Shown: positions 32,842 to 41,829, numbered from the stretch's first letter. The stretch is DNA of 64,000 bases from Ardenticatenaceae bacterium (GCA_020634455.1 JACKBQ010000001.1:2170001-2234000), one strand, 5' to 3'. The notes: a model not told the origin generated them from the letters alone. Program-made: numbers and translations.

Positions 32842-34818
32842 CTGCGCAATCTCCGCGTATTCCTGCCGTTCGGCCGTTTCCAAACTGACCCCAACCAACG
32901 ACAAAATTTCCGCCATTAGCCCCGCCTTGCGCTCCGCGTCGGAGCGGGACCAGGTGCGTGATTTAATTTCCAGGAAGGTGCCGGGCACCGCTGGCTGCAC
33001 AACCCTGTCAAAGTTAATAGCAAAGTCGGTTTCCTTATAAATAATGTGCCAGCGCAGCCGATCCTTGGTGACCTCAATTTCTGATTCCGGCGCAAAATAT
33101 TCCCGGTAAAAGCGCAAACTGCGGTCCGCATCCGCTAAAAAGCGGCTGCGTGAGAGCATCACTGCGTTGGGGAACTCCATCCGCTCGCCTTCGCCAATAA
33201 GCGTGAGGCGGGTGCGCGTCTGGTAAACGTGCCCGTCATCATCTACAAACTCATCCTCGCGGTAGCGCAGCCGGGCAGAATCAGGGTCTTCATTGGCGAA
33301 GATGAAATAATGGTCGTACTGTTTGTAATGGGCACCCCGCACAATTTTGGCATGTTCGCTGTCCAGGAAGTTGAGCACCGCTTCTTTCTCAGCGTTTGGT
33401 GCTTTCACCTGCACCTCAAAGCTTTCTTGCCGCTGGACACCTTGCAGCAGCACCAGCTTGTTGTACGGGCTGGATTCGCGACGCTGCACAAAGGCGTCAA
33501 TTTCGGCGGCGACCTGGGCCGCTTCCACCATCGCTTTGGCTTCATCCACCGTGAGCAGTTCCTGATCTTGCATGAGCCAACGGCCGTTGCACATCACATG
33601 CTGCACGTCCCCACTCTTGGCCGCGTAAATGAGCCGCGAGTAGACGCCGTCCGGGTTGTTGTGGAACTGGGGCCAGTTGTGCACGCCGCCCATCGCTACC
33701 ACCGCCAGATCGGCCCGCTTGCCCACTTCCAGGCTGCCCGTTACATCCCCCATGTGCAGGGCGCGCGCCCCGCGCCGGGTAGCTAGCTCCAGCGCCTGCC
33801 GCGCGGGCAGCACCGTGGGGTCGCCGGATTGCGCTTTGGCCAGCAGCGCCGCCAGCCGCACCTCTTCCACCATATCCAGATCGTTGTTGCTGGCCGGGCC
33901 ATCGGTGCCCACGCCCAAATTGAGGCCCACGTCCAGCATCTCCTTCACCCTGGCAATGCCACTGGCCAGCTTGAGGTTGCTGCTGGGGCAGTGGGCCACA
34001 CCCGCGCCTGCTTCTTTGAGGGCAAACATTTCACTTTTTTCCAGATGGACGCAGTGGGCAGCCAGCAGCTTGGTGTTGAGCAGGCCGTGGCTGGCGATGT
34101 GGGGCACAACGGGCGTGTGATGCTGCTCGCGGCAGTTGTCTACTTCAAATCTGGTTTCAGCAACATGGGTGTGGATGGGCACGTCAAAGGCGCGGGCCAG
34201 ATCGGCGCAGGCGCGATCCATTTCCGGGGTGCCGGTGTACCAGGCGTGGGGGGCCACGGCGGGCTGAATCAGCGGATGGCCGTTCCAGCGCTCGATGAAG
34301 CGGCGGGTGAGTACGAGGGCATCTTCGTAAGTAGCTGCGTCGGGCGCGGGGAAAACAAGGACGGTTTGACCCAGCAGAGCACGCATACCGATTTCGGCCG
34401 TTTCCTCCGCAATCGCCTCTTCAAAATAGTACATGTCGGCAAAGGTGGTCACGCCAGAGCGAATCATCTCGGCGCAGGCGATGCGCGTGCCCAGCTTCAC
34501 AAATTCTGGCGTCACAAATTCGCGCTCCACGGGCATCAGGTAGCCCAGCCAGACGTCCAGCCGCAGGTCGTCGTTCAGCCCGCGGAACAAGGTCATCGGC
34601 ACGTGGGTATGGGCGTTAACCAGCCCCGGCATGATGACCTGCCCGGAGCAATCTACAACTTCCGCTGCTTCAAATTCAGTGGCAAGGGTTTCCGCCGGGC
34701 CAACGGCCATAATCGAATCGCCCAAAATGGCGATTGCGCCGCTGGGGATAATCTCATACTGCGCGTTCATGGTGACGACTGTGCCACCGGTGAGCAAGAC
34801 ATCAACTTTTTGAGGCAT
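32812..34818 (-). CDS. MTA/SAH deaminase-like amidohydrolase fused to a CYTH domain
   Basis: Residues 1-445 form a complete amidohydrolase of the 5-methylthioadenosine/S-adenosylhomocysteine deaminase (MtaD/TRZ-ATZ) group. It has metal ligands H70 and H72 (NAHTHVP), H218 region (PIHTHVAETRFE), 'AAHCVHLEKSE', 'VAHCPSSNLKLASG' and D306 (GVGTDGPASNND). It likely removes ammonia from MTA, SAH or a related base. Residues ~465-660 form a CYTH-type domain (FEVQVKAP, YDHYF, ARLRYRED, QTRTRLTLIG, FLEIKSRTWS) that usually binds triphosphates or nucleotides and metal. The fusion is unusual. The ATG is preceded by GGAGGGG. Confidence 0.8.
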   Translation of the reverse strand: MPQKVDVLLTGGTVVTMNAQYEIIPSGAIAILGDSIMAVGPAETLATEFEAAEVVDCSGQVIMPGLVNAHTHVPMTLFRGLNDDLRLDVWLGYLMPVEREFVTPEFVKLGTRIACAEMIRSGVTTFADMYYFEEAIAEETAEIGMRALLGQTVLVFPAPDAATYEDALVLTRRFIERWNGHPLIQPAVAPHAWYTGTPEMDRACADLARAFDVPIHTHVAETRFEVDNCREQHHTPVVPHIASHGLLNTKLLAAHCVHLEKSEMFALKEAGAGVAHCPSSNLKLASGIARVKEMLDVGLNLGVGTDGPASNNDLDMVEEVRLAALLAKAQSGDPTVLPARQALELATRRGARALHMGDVTGSLEVGKRADLAVVAMGGVHNWPQFHNNPDGVYSRLIYAAKSGDVQHVMCNGRWLMQDQELLTVDEAKAMVEAAQVAAEIDAFVQRRESSPYNKLVLLQGVQRQESFEVQVKAPNAEKEAVLNFLDSEHAKIVRGAHYKQYDHYFIFANEDPDSARLRYREDEFVDDDGHVYQTRTRLTLIGEGERMEFPNAVMLSRSRFLADADRSLRFYREYFAPESEIEVTKDRLRWHIIYKETDFAINFDRVVQPAVPGTFLEIKSRTWSRSDAERKAGLMAEILSLVGVSLETAERQEYAEIAQKSASLQVGE

Positions 34819-34831
34819 GTGCCCCTCCGTT

Positions 34832-35008
34832 TCGGTAAGCGGTAATCAGTAAGCGGTAATCGGTGGTCGATAATCGGTAAGTCACTAGTTACGGATAACG
34901 GATTACCGATTACGGTACACGGGATTATACCGGATTCCTGCTATAATCGGGAACCGGCTTCGGTCGGCAATTACGTAATTACCCAATGACTCAATTACCC
35001 AATTACAA
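34832..35008. repeat. GGTAATCGGT / AATTACCC low-complexity repeat tract
   Basis: The spacer between divergent genes has units GGTAAGCGGTAATC, GGTGGTCGATAATC and their complements GATTACCGATTAC. TTACGTAATTACCC units then run up to the pdp ribosome-binding region. It can fold on itself. Only a few unrelated bases (34921-34970) remain for promoters. Confidence 0.6.
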
Positions 35009-35021
35009 AGGATTTCCCACT

Positions 35022-36326
35022 ATGCGCATGATAGATTTGATCGAAAAGAAACGAGACGGCCAAACGCTTTCCACGGCCGAAATTGAATGGTTCATCCGCG
35101 CCTACACGGCCGACGAAGTGCCCGACTACCAGGTCGCATCCTTGTTGATGGCCATCTATATTCGCGGCATGGACCGCCGCGAGACGGTAGACCTGACCCT
35201 GGCGATGGCCCACTCCGGCGACGAGCTGGATTTGCACGACGTGGCCCCGTTTGTCATCGACAAACATTCTTCTGGCGGCGTAGGGGACAAGACGACGCTG
35301 GCGGTGCAGCCGTTGGTGGCCGCTTGCGGCGTGCCCGTGGGCAAGATGAGCGGTCGCGGCCTCGGTTCCAGCGGCGGTACGCTGGACAAAATGGAAGCGA
35401 TTCGCGGCTGGTCGTTTGAGATGCCGATCGAGCAGTTCAAAAAGCAGTTGGGGGAGATTGGGCTGGTGCTGGCCGGGCAAACGGCCGTACTTGCCCCCGC
35501 CGATAAAAAGCTGTACGCCCTACGCGACGTCACCGGCACGGTGGCCAGCACGCCGCTGATTGCTGGCTCCATCATGTCCAAAAAGCTGGCCGCCGGGGCC
35601 GATGCGATGGTGCTGGATGTAAAAACCGGCTCCGGCGCGTTTATGCCCACGGTGGAATCCGCCCGCGAACTGGCCCAGGTGATGGTAGACATCGGCACGG
35701 ACGCCGGGCGAAAAGTGGTGGCGCTGATTTCCGACATGAACCAGCCGCTGGGCCACGCCATCGGCAACGCCTTGGAGGTGAAGGAGGCGATTGAAACGCT
35801 GCAAGGCGGCGGTCCGGCCGATTTTTGGGCACACTGCCTGACCGTGGCGGCACACATGCTGCTGCTGGCGGGTAAGGCGGATAGTTTGGACGGGGCGAAG
35901 GAAATGGTAACGGCCGTTCGCCACAACGGTTCTGCTTTCGAGAAATTCCGCCAAATGGTGGCAGCTCAAGGTGGCGATGTGGCCCAAATTGACGATCCCG
36001 GCCTGCTGCCGCAAGCCAAATTTGTGGAGCCGATCTTGGCCCCGCGCGCTGGCACCATTGCGGCGATGGCTACAGGGGAAATTGGCTGGACAACGGTGCG
36101 CTTGGGCGGCGGCCGTTTTGTGAAGACGGACAAAATTGACCACGCCGTTGGCTTCGTCCTGCCTGCCAAAATCGGCGATACCTTTGCGGAAGGAGATGAG
36201 CTAGGCACCGTACACGCCAACAACGCCGAAAAGCTGGCCCAGGCTCGCCAAGAACTGCTCGCCGCCCTCACCTGGTCCGAGGAGCCCGTCCCACCGCAAC
36301 CCCACTTCCACGGCACCATCATCTAA
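35022..36326 (+). CDS. pdp: Pyrimidine-nucleoside phosphorylase
   Basis: This enzyme splits uridine or thymidine with phosphate to free base and (deoxy)ribose-1-phosphate in nucleoside salvage. The ATG at 35022 ([13 protein letters not shown]) is chosen because it begins with the family sequence and AAAGGA lies upstream; the earlier ATG at 34986 lies in repeat sequence. The 434 residues fit the family. Phosphate and substrate motifs are present: [61 protein letters not shown] and the C-terminal '[18 protein letters not shown]'. deoA (thymidine phosphorylase) is the close alternative name. Confidence 0.93.
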   Translation: MRMIDLIEKKRDGQTLSTAEIEWFIRAYTADEVPDYQVASLLMAIYIRGMDRRETVDLTLAMAHSGDELDLHDVAPFVIDKHSSGGVGDKTTLAVQPLVAACGVPVGKMSGRGLGSSGGTLDKMEAIRGWSFEMPIEQFKKQLGEIGLVLAGQTAVLAPADKKLYALRDVTGTVASTPLIAGSIMSKKLAAGADAMVLDVKTGSGAFMPTVESARELAQVMVDIGTDAGRKVVALISDMNQPLGHAIGNALEVKEAIETLQGGGPADFWAHCLTVAAHMLLLAGKADSLDGAKEMVTAVRHNGSAFEKFRQMVAAQGGDVAQIDDPGLLPQAKFVEPILAPRAGTIAAMATGEIGWTTVRLGGGRFVKTDKIDHAVGFVLPAKIGDTFAEGDELGTVHANNAEKLAQARQELLAALTWSEEPVPPQPHFHGTII

Positions 36327-36450
36327 AGGTAAATTGGTACGTATAAGACCGGAAACACCATGCGTTCATGTAAATGCATTCCCCTATTCATGCCACAAAA
36401 GTTCGCGCCCCGGTAAAGATACTCATTCTCTCCGCAAAACAGTTCCCATT

Positions 36451-36555
36451 TGTCATTCTGACCGAAGTGAAGAATCCCGCCCAACTTACATTTGAAGAAG
36501 CCAACCTTTTGCAATTGTAAGTTGGGCGAGATGTTTCGCTGCGCTCAACATGACA
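36451..36555. repeat. ~105-bp imperfect palindrome (REP/MITE-like)
   Basis: The first 40 bases (beginning TGTCATTCTGACCGAAG) pair with the last 40 (ending CTCAACATGACA). The inner part CGCCCAACTTACA / TGTAAGTTGGGCG is perfect. No gene is inside. Elements starting TGTCATTCTGA are widespread small palindromic repeats; this one lies between convergent pdp and glycerophosphodiesterase genes. Confidence 0.7.
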
Positions 36556-36563
36556 GGTGTAAG

Positions 36564-37295
36564 TTAAAACGAAAATGCGGCGGGGTTGTTGGTGCTGATA
36601 GTGTCCACGCCCCACGCTAGCAACGTCGGGTAATCCCAGTAAAAACCGCCGGGGGTGCAGGCCAAACCCGCTTTTTGGATGCGTTTTACCTCTTCCTGTG
36701 TCAAAAAGTCGGTGGCGGGGCTGAGTCCGTCCAGGGGAACACCTCCAACCATTGCCAGTGGGTCACAAAAACGGCCGACATAAATCAAGCTCACTGTCAA
36801 ATTACGGTTCATCTGCTTGACGCGCCGCAGGGCAAACTGGTCGAAGCTGATGAGCACCACCTGGTCGGCCATGCCGTGCTGCTCGATGAGGCGCACGACG
36901 TACTGGTCCAGGCGCGGCTCGAAGACGGGGCCATGCTTGAGTTCGATCATGAGCGCCACGCGATTTTTGGCCCAGGCGAGCATTTCATCCAGCAGGGGCA
37001 TTTTTAACCCGGCAAATTGCGGATCGAAGTAGCTGCCCACGTCGAGAGTGCATAGAAATTCGGCCGTAAAGTCGCCAATTTGGCCGCGAATGCCGGTTTT
37101 GGCTTCCAAAAGGGTGTCGTGAAACAAAATTACCTGTTCGTCGGCGGTGAGCTGCACATCCAGCTCCAGCAAATCGGCCCCGCCTGCCAGACCCGCCTCA
37201 AAAGATGGCATCGTGTTTTCCGGCGCAACCGCCATCGCTCCCCGGTGGCCTACGAGTAGGGAACGGCCGTTCTTCTCGCGTCTCAATTCAAACAT
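36564..37295 (-). CDS. Glycerophosphodiester phosphodiesterase
   Basis: This enzyme type hydrolyses glycerophosphodiesters to glycerol-3-phosphate and an alcohol. The 243-residue protein has no signal peptide and shows the GDPD active site: H17-R18 (GHRGAMAVAPENTMPSF), E44 and D46 (LLELDVQL), and H59 (ILFHDTLL). 'MIELKHGPVFEP' and 'QVVLISFDQFALRRVKQ' are also typical. It is the last gene of a minus-strand group with an aldolase, panE and fmt. About 100 bp with a hairpin separates it from the aldolase gene. Confidence 0.92.
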   Translation of the reverse strand: MFELRREKNGRSLLVGHRGAMAVAPENTMPSFEAGLAGGADLLELDVQLTADEQVILFHDTLLEAKTGIRGQIGDFTAEFLCTLDVGSYFDPQFAGLKMPLLDEMLAWAKNRVALMIELKHGPVFEPRLDQYVVRLIEQHGMADQVVLISFDQFALRRVKQMNRNLTVSLIYVGRFCDPLAMVGGVPLDGLSPATDFLTQEEVKRIQKAGLACTPGGFYWDYPTLLAWGVDTISTNNPAAFSF

Positions 37296-37333
37296 ACTAC
37301 TTCCTATTTTTTAGCCACAGATTACGCAGATTA

Positions 37334-37360
37334 CACAGATTTTTTGTTTTAAATCTGTGT
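37334..37360. repeat. ACACAGATTT hairpin in the GDPD-aldolase spacer
   Basis: ACACAGATTT (37334-37343) and its exact complement (37351-37360) with a 7-nt loop, next to direct repeats CAGATTACGCAGATTACACAG. It is a common type of intergenic repeat and may work as a terminator behind the aldolase gene. Confidence 0.55.
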
Positions 37361-37394
37361 AAACCAGTGTTTATCAGTGTCCTGTCTTTTTGCA

Positions 37395-38222
37395 TCAACT
37401 GCCGAGTGTTTTTTGCACGACTTGGGCCACCAGCTCGCGCAGGTCGGTTGGGTTGAGGGTCGGCGGGGCGTCGCTGGCGCGCAGGGCTGGCAGATGCGGC
37501 TGGCTGGCGGGATGGCAGGCACCGCACACCTGGCAAAATTCGGCCCGCTCGCCGGGATGGCTCCAACCAAGCTTTTCGCGCTGGCGCAGCAGCTTTTCCA
37601 CCTCGTCCGGCGGCAGCGGATTACGCACGCCCAGTTGGGCCAGCATGAAGCCAATCCGCGCATTTTGCTCCAGCGATTCCAGCCGCATAAACGCCTGCAT
37701 CGGCGAATCGCCAACGGTGAGTGAGCCGTGCCGCTGCAACACCAGCCCATCGTGGTTGCGAATGAGATCGCGGATGGCGCGGACGTTTTCTTCGCTGGAG
37801 GGGGTGGCGTACTGCGTGGTGGGCACAATGCCCAGCATCACAATCGCTTCGGGGATGAGGCATTCGGCCATAGGGATGCCCGCTATGGAGAGGGCGACGG
37901 TGATGGGGGGATGGGCGTGCACGACGGCCTCGATGTCCGGGCGCTGGCGGTACGCTTCCAAATGCATAGGCAGTTCGCTGGTGGGTTTGAGGTTGGCGGA
38001 ACGGCCGTAACCACCCCGGACCACCGTTCCCTCCAAATCCACAATCAGCATATGTTCTGGCTCAAGCAAGCCTTTATGTAAACCTGATGGCGTGATGAGC
38101 AGACGATCTGACCCCAACCGGGCCGAAATGTTGCCATCGCTGGCGCAGATGAAGCCTTTGTCGTACATCAGGCGGCCAATCTGCACGAACGTCTGGCGCA
38201 AGGCCTGCTCGTTGACGCGCAT
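37395..38222 (-). CDS. Class II aldolase/adducin family protein with C-terminal Cys motif
   Basis: The ATG at 38222 overlaps the panE stop (TAATG). The class II aldolase domain (~1-215) has 'ASDGNISARLG', 'LITPSG', the metal-binding H102/H104 (VVHAHPP) and H165 (LQRHGSLTVG). It resembles L-fuculose-phosphate aldolase or ribulose-phosphate epimerase relatives that cleave sugar phosphates. Beyond the usual domain there is a ~60-residue extension with four candidate metal or heme ligands, CxxCxxCH at residues 230-237 (CQVCGACH). The substrate is not known. The coupling with panE hints at a shared metabolic role. Confidence 0.8.
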   Translation of the reverse strand: MRVNEQALRQTFVQIGRLMYDKGFICASDGNISARLGSDRLLITPSGLHKGLLEPEHMLIVDLEGTVVRGGYGRSANLKPTSELPMHLEAYRQRPDIEAVVHAHPPITVALSIAGIPMAECLIPEAIVMLGIVPTTQYATPSSEENVRAIRDLIRNHDGLVLQRHGSLTVGDSPMQAFMRLESLEQNARIGFMLAQLGVRNPLPPDEVEKLLRQREKLGWSHPGERAEFCQVCGACHPASQPHLPALRASDAPPTLNPTDLRELVAQVVQKTLGS

Positions 38223-39286
38223 TATTTTTTGCCTCCCAGAGCCAATTCGTATCGCTTCACTTCTTGAACCAGTCGGGAAGGCTTGCCATTGAACTCGCGC
38301 CAATCCAGTTTTTCCAGCGTCAGCTTCCACAAAATGTCCGTGAGGGCGGCGTTGATGGGCGTGGGCACGCCCAGCTCTTTGCCCGCTTTGGCGATGGCCC
38401 CGTTGTGGTACACCACCTCGCTTTTGCCCTTGCCAACCGTCAAATCAATGTGGAACGACGGCATTTTGTCGCCTCGGCCATCGGCCACCAGCTTGGTTAG
38501 CCCTGGTTTGAGCAGGGCGCGGGGCAGCCGTTTGATGGAAAAAGCGAGCTTGGAGGCAGGCACGGCAGGCAAATCTACCACTTTGTGTCCGGCCGCTTTC
38601 ATGACGGCCAGCGTTTCTTGCAGCATCCTGATTTCCAAATCAAAAATGGCGTCGGAGCGGTAAATGAGGCCCGGTCGCCGATTGAGAATGGCGGAGGTGG
38701 CGTTGGCGATGATGTTGAGAAACGCTTTAGACCATTTCATGGATTCATACGATTTGTACGACTGCGCGTCCAGCCCCGCTTCTTTAAAAAGGTTCAGCCA
38801 TTGCTTGATATCTTGCTTGGGTTGGGTGGGGGCCAGGCAAATGCCGCCGTCGGAGCGCTCGGCGACGAGTTGGGTGGTGGTTTCTTTGCGGATGGGTAGG
38901 GTGAAGGAGCCGGCCAAAACGCGCTCAGCGCCAAACTGCTTGATGAGTCCTTTCTCTACGCCGATGCCGTTTTGGGTGGTAAGAAGCATGTTGGGTTCGG
39001 GGCAAAAGGCGATGAGGGGGTCTATCGAGCGGGCGATGTCGTACGCTTTCATGGCCAGGATGATGAGATCGTACTGCTGCCCGGCTTTAAAGGCTTGGGC
39101 AACGGAGGTAACGGCCGTTGGCCTGGTGATCACGCGCTTGCCATTTTCGGTCACTTCCAGCCCGGTTTCGCCAATCAATTTGGCCATCACATCCCGCGTG
39201 ATGAGGGTAACGTTGTGTTTTTGCTGTGTCAGCCGTGCGCCCAAGTAACCACCCACTGCGCCTGCGCCGTAAATCAAAATGTCCAT
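38222..39286 (-). CDS. panE: 2-dehydropantoate 2-reductase (ketopantoate reductase)
   Basis: This enzyme reduces ketopantoate to pantoate with NADPH in pantothenate/CoA synthesis. The 354-residue protein starts with the Rossmann motif GAGAVGGYLG. It has 'ITRD', 'AMKAYD', 'LLTTQNGIG' and the C-terminal catalytic region 'KWSKAFLNIIANATSAIL' with the expected Lys. It is longer than E. coli PanE (about 300) because of extra C-terminal sequence. Related reductases act on other 2-keto acids, so substrate is moderately sure. It is linked by TAATG overlap to the aldolase gene. Confidence 0.85.
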   Translation of the reverse strand: MDILIYGAGAVGGYLGARLTQQKHNVTLITRDVMAKLIGETGLEVTENGKRVITRPTAVTSVAQAFKAGQQYDLIILAMKAYDIARSIDPLIAFCPEPNMLLTTQNGIGVEKGLIKQFGAERVLAGSFTLPIRKETTTQLVAERSDGGICLAPTQPKQDIKQWLNLFKEAGLDAQSYKSYESMKWSKAFLNIIANATSAILNRRPGLIYRSDAIFDLEIRMLQETLAVMKAAGHKVVDLPAVPASKLAFSIKRLPRALLKPGLTKLVADGRGDKMPSFHIDLTVGKGKSEVVYHNGAIAKAGKELGVPTPINAALTDILWKLTLEKLDWREFNGKPSRLVQEVKRYELALGGKK

Positions 39287-39306
39287 AAGCTTTTTCCGCT
39301 ACATTT

Positions 39307-39371
39307 TTTGCCACAGAGAGCACAGAGGTTTAAGAGAAAATCTCATAACTCTCTGTGTTCTCTGTGGCAAA
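39307..39371. repeat. 21-bp inverted repeat (TTTGCCACAGAGAGCACAGAG)
   Basis: The arm at 39307-39327 is complemented at 39351-39371 with one mismatch and a 23-nt loop. It occupies the fmt-panE spacer. T-rich flanks lie on both sides, so it could end transcription in either direction. Confidence 0.6.
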
Positions 39372-39376
39372 TATTT

Positions 39377-40312
39377 TTATTCTGTACCTAGCTTGCTGCC
39401 GATGAAGGTGTCGTAGCCGCGTAGGAAGTCGGGTACGGCCGTTACCCGCTTACCGGCCAGCTGAATTTCTTCTAAAATAATTACCCCGTCGGCGGTGCGG
39501 ACGGCTGCGCCTTCTTCGTACGCGATCACTTGTCCGGGATTGCCGTTGGGGAAACGGCCGTTGCCCACCGTCGCTGATTTTATTTTGAGTAACTCACCCT
39601 GCCAGGTAGTAAACGCACCAGGCCACGGGGACATCGCCCGAATGCGCCGATCAATCTCGGCGCTGGTTTGAGTCCAGTCGAGACGGCCGTCTTCCTTGCT
39701 GATCATCGGGGCATAGGTGGATTGCTCGTCATCCTGCGGCGTGGCGGTGAGTTTACCCGCCAGGATGCTGTCCAGATGCGTGGCCAACAGTGAACCCCCT
39801 ATTTCTGCCAGTCGGTCGTGGAGGGAAGCGGCCGTTTCCGTCGGCGAGATGGGGGTAGAAGCACAGGCGTACACTGCACCCGTGTCCAATCCCACATCCA
39901 TCTGCATCAGGCAAACGCCGGTTGCGGCATCCCCGGCCAAAATGGCGTGCTGGATGGGAGAGGCACCGCGCCAGCGCGGCAGCAGCGAGGCGTGGATGTT
40001 GAGGCAGCCGTGTGGCGGCAACTCCAGCACGTGCGGCCGTAGAATCTGCCCAAACGCCGCCACCACGATGATGTCTGGCTGCCAATCGCGCAAAGGCTGG
40101 GCGGCTTCCTCGCTGCGTAATGATTTGGGTTGGTAGACGGGGATGTTGGCTGCCTCGGCTGCAACTTTAACGGGAGACGGCCGTAGCTGCTTGCCGCGCC
40201 CCGCTGGCCGATCTGGCTGCGTGACGACACCGACCACATGTTGGGTTTCAATTAACGTTTTCAGGACAGGCACGGCAAAATCAGGCGTGCCCATAAATAC
40301 AACTTTACTCAT
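39377..40312 (-). CDS. fmt: Methionyl-tRNA formyltransferase
   Basis: Fmt adds the formyl group to initiator Met-tRNA. The 311-residue protein has the N-terminal signature MSKVVFMGTPDFAVPVL, 'VVTQPDRPAGRGKQL' and the catalytic block 'LNIHASLLPRWRGASPIQ' (Asn, His). 'MQMDVGLDTGAVY' and the C-terminal 'RIRAMSPWPGAFTTW' follow. It is the first gene of the minus-strand group fmt-panE-aldolase-GDPD. No def gene is beside it. Confidence 0.95.
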   Translation of the reverse strand: MSKVVFMGTPDFAVPVLKTLIETQHVVGVVTQPDRPAGRGKQLRPSPVKVAAEAANIPVYQPKSLRSEEAAQPLRDWQPDIIVVAAFGQILRPHVLELPPHGCLNIHASLLPRWRGASPIQHAILAGDAATGVCLMQMDVGLDTGAVYACASTPISPTETAASLHDRLAEIGGSLLATHLDSILAGKLTATPQDDEQSTYAPMISKEDGRLDWTQTSAEIDRRIRAMSPWPGAFTTWQGELLKIKSATVGNGRFPNGNPGQVIAYEEGAAVRTADGVIILEEIQLAGKRVTAVPDFLRGYDTFIGSKLGTE

Positions 40313-40459
40313 AGCGGCATTCTAACCATGATTTTCCTGATTGCAAAGTTGTTGACGTAATATAGTCTCCACTTTACAATGCATTCATAGATAAAAGGTG
40401 TGTTTAGCTGGCCAAAATTTTCGTCAGCTCCAACAAAATTGCATTAGGAGGCAATTCCA

Positions 40460-40807
40460 ATGAGTGATGATATTGATGTGATGAATGACGATATGAATGT
40501 TTCTGGCCCTAGCGATGATGACAAGCTGTGGGCGCTGCTAGCATATGTATTTTCACCACTGGTTCCGATCATTCTCTTTTTTATAGAAGACAAGAAGGAA
40601 CGGCCGTTTATCAAAGCCCACAACGGACAAGCATTAGTCTGGGGTGTGGTTTGTATGATTGTTGGGGCTGTATCCACACCATTGTGTGGTATTCCAGGGC
40701 TCGTGATGTGGATTGTGGCCATTTACTGGGGCTGGCAGGCGTATCAGGGTCAGGAAGTAACCATTCCTGTTGTCACCGATTTTGTGAAAGGACAGGGCTG
40801 GGCCTAA
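40460..40807 (+). CDS. DUF4870 small membrane protein
   Basis: The ATG follows a strong AGGAGG site. The 115-residue protein has an acidic N-terminus and three or four helices. It shows the DUF4870/Tic20-like sequence 'DDDKLWALLAYVFSPLVPIILFF', 'KAHNGQALVWGV' and 'IVAIYWGWQAYQGQEVTIPV', given here in pieces. The function is unknown. It is followed by its own terminator and then, on the same strand, by a DUF4013 protein, a pairing seen in many bacteria. Confidence 0.8.
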   Translation: MSDDIDVMNDDMNVSGPSDDDKLWALLAYVFSPLVPIILFFIEDKKERPFIKAHNGQALVWGVVCMIVGAVSTPLCGIPGLVMWIVAIYWGWQAYQGQEVTIPVVTDFVKGQGWA

Positions 40808-40834
40808 CTTTCTAACCTTAATTCTGTGAGTTTT

Positions 40835-40876
40835 AGCCAGTCCAGACAACTTTGTCAGGGCTGGCTTTCTTTTTTG
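40835..40876 (+). terminator. Terminator after the DUF4870 gene
   Basis: AGCCAGTCCAGACA (40835-40848) pairs with TGTCAGGGCTGGCT (40853-40866), with two mismatches, followed by TTCTTTTTT. Confidence 0.8.
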
Positions 40877-40884
40877 AAACAGAT

Positions 40885-40941
40885 AACCTCCCGAAGGTTC
40901 TGCCCAAGAGGTTACATATGCTGGCAAACCTCCGGGAGGTT
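40885..40941. repeat. Paired AACCTCC(C/G)..GAGGTT palindromes
   Basis: AACCTCCCGAAGGTT (40885-40899) and AACCTCCGGGAGGTT (40927-40941) are each near-palindromic and also pair with each other. They lie just before the DUF4013 gene, whose AGGAGG site follows. Confidence 0.55.
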
Positions 40942-40963
40942 GGTTGGCACAGGAGGTTTTTAG

Positions 40964-41689
40964 ATGGATGTGGCAAAGGCCTTTACCTATTTTGCAGAAG
41001 ATGAACGCTGGATGGGCAAACTGGTCATCGGGGTTTTGGTTTCGCTGGTCTCGATTTTGATTTTGCCGGGATTTTTACTGTCTGGCTACATGGTGGGCAT
41101 TACCCGCAACGTGATGAATGGTGAGAAACGGCCGCTTCCCGAATGGGAAGATTTAGGCACACTTTTTATGGATGGACTGTCTATTATCGTCGTTTCTATT
41201 GTGTACACGCTGCCGTTTTGGTTGATCACCTGTATTGCTTTTGCCACCACCATTGGCTTTGGTGGCCTAAGCGAAGCCACACAAATTAGCGATGATGCCG
41301 TGGCGGCGGGCATTTTGGCCACGTGGGGGCTGGTTAGCTGTCTGTTCCTCATTTTTATGCTGGCTTTCTTCTTCATCAGCCCAGCCATCGTCATTCAGTA
41401 CGTGCGTGAAGGGAATATAGGTGCTTGCTTCCGCTTTGGCGAGGTTTTAGCCATCGTGCGGGACAATTTTGCAGATATTCTCATTGCGGGCCTTACGCCA
41501 TTTGCGGTAAGTTTTGTCTTTTCGATGGTGATCTCCGCCTTAAACTTGATCATTTGTGTAGGCACAGTTCTGGGCATATTGTTGAGCATTGCGATGGGGC
41601 CGTACCTAACGGCCGTTACTGGCCATCTCTACGGTCAAATTGCGGGCAAAATTGGCGGTACCCCGCCCGCTGAAAAATTCGCCTTGTAA
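40964..41689 (+). CDS. DUF4013 membrane protein
   Basis: The 241-residue protein has about six hydrophobic helices. The DUF4013 signature 'GYMVGITRNVMNGEKRPLPE' is followed by 'WEDLGTLFMDGLSII', and later come the typical 'ISPAIVIQYVREGNIGACF' and the ending 'GHLYGQIAGKIGG'. The role is not established; such proteins often lie near DUF4870 genes, as here. AGGAGG precedes the ATG by 13 bases. Confidence 0.8.
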   Translation: MDVAKAFTYFAEDERWMGKLVIGVLVSLVSILILPGFLLSGYMVGITRNVMNGEKRPLPEWEDLGTLFMDGLSIIVVSIVYTLPFWLITCIAFATTIGFGGLSEATQISDDAVAAGILATWGLVSCLFLIFMLAFFFISPAIVIQYVREGNIGACFRFGEVLAIVRDNFADILIAGLTPFAVSFVFSMVISALNLIICVGTVLGILLSIAMGPYLTAVTGHLYGQIAGKIGGTPPAEKFAL

Positions 41690-41695
41690 ACTTAA

Positions 41696-41754
41696 ACTTC
41701 AAAAGTCTTGACTATTGCCAGCGTTGGCCAAGCTCTCTGCAAGACTTTTGAAGT
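41696..41754. repeat. 15-bp perfect inverted repeat ACTTCAAAAGTCTTG
   Basis: The arm at 41696-41710 is exactly complemented at 41740-41754. It begins 7 bp behind the DUF4013 stop and precedes a true terminator. Confidence 0.65.
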
Positions 41755-41767
41755 ATCTGGCAAAAGC

Positions 41768-41803
41768 AGAACGGCGCACCCTGGGAGGATGCGCCGTTCT
41801 TTT
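41768..41803 (+). terminator. Terminator after the DUF4013 gene
   Basis: AGAACGGCGCA (41768-41778) and TGCGCCGTTCT (41790-41800) form a perfect 11-bp stem followed by TTTT. It lies between convergent genes and may serve both. Confidence 0.85.
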
Positions 41804-41829
41804 AAGAGGGAAGAGGGACAAAAAACCAG

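Noticed and set aside
33829..34845. Long open frame (338 codons) on the plus strand opposite the amidohydrolase gene
   Set aside because: It lies wholly antisense to a well-supported enzyme, has low-complexity His/Gly/Arg-rich composition and no domain; a shadow of GC-rich codon use.
36451..36555. Insertion sequence remnant
   Set aside because: It is a long palindrome but has no transposase reading frame and no clear target duplication; better called a palindromic repeat.
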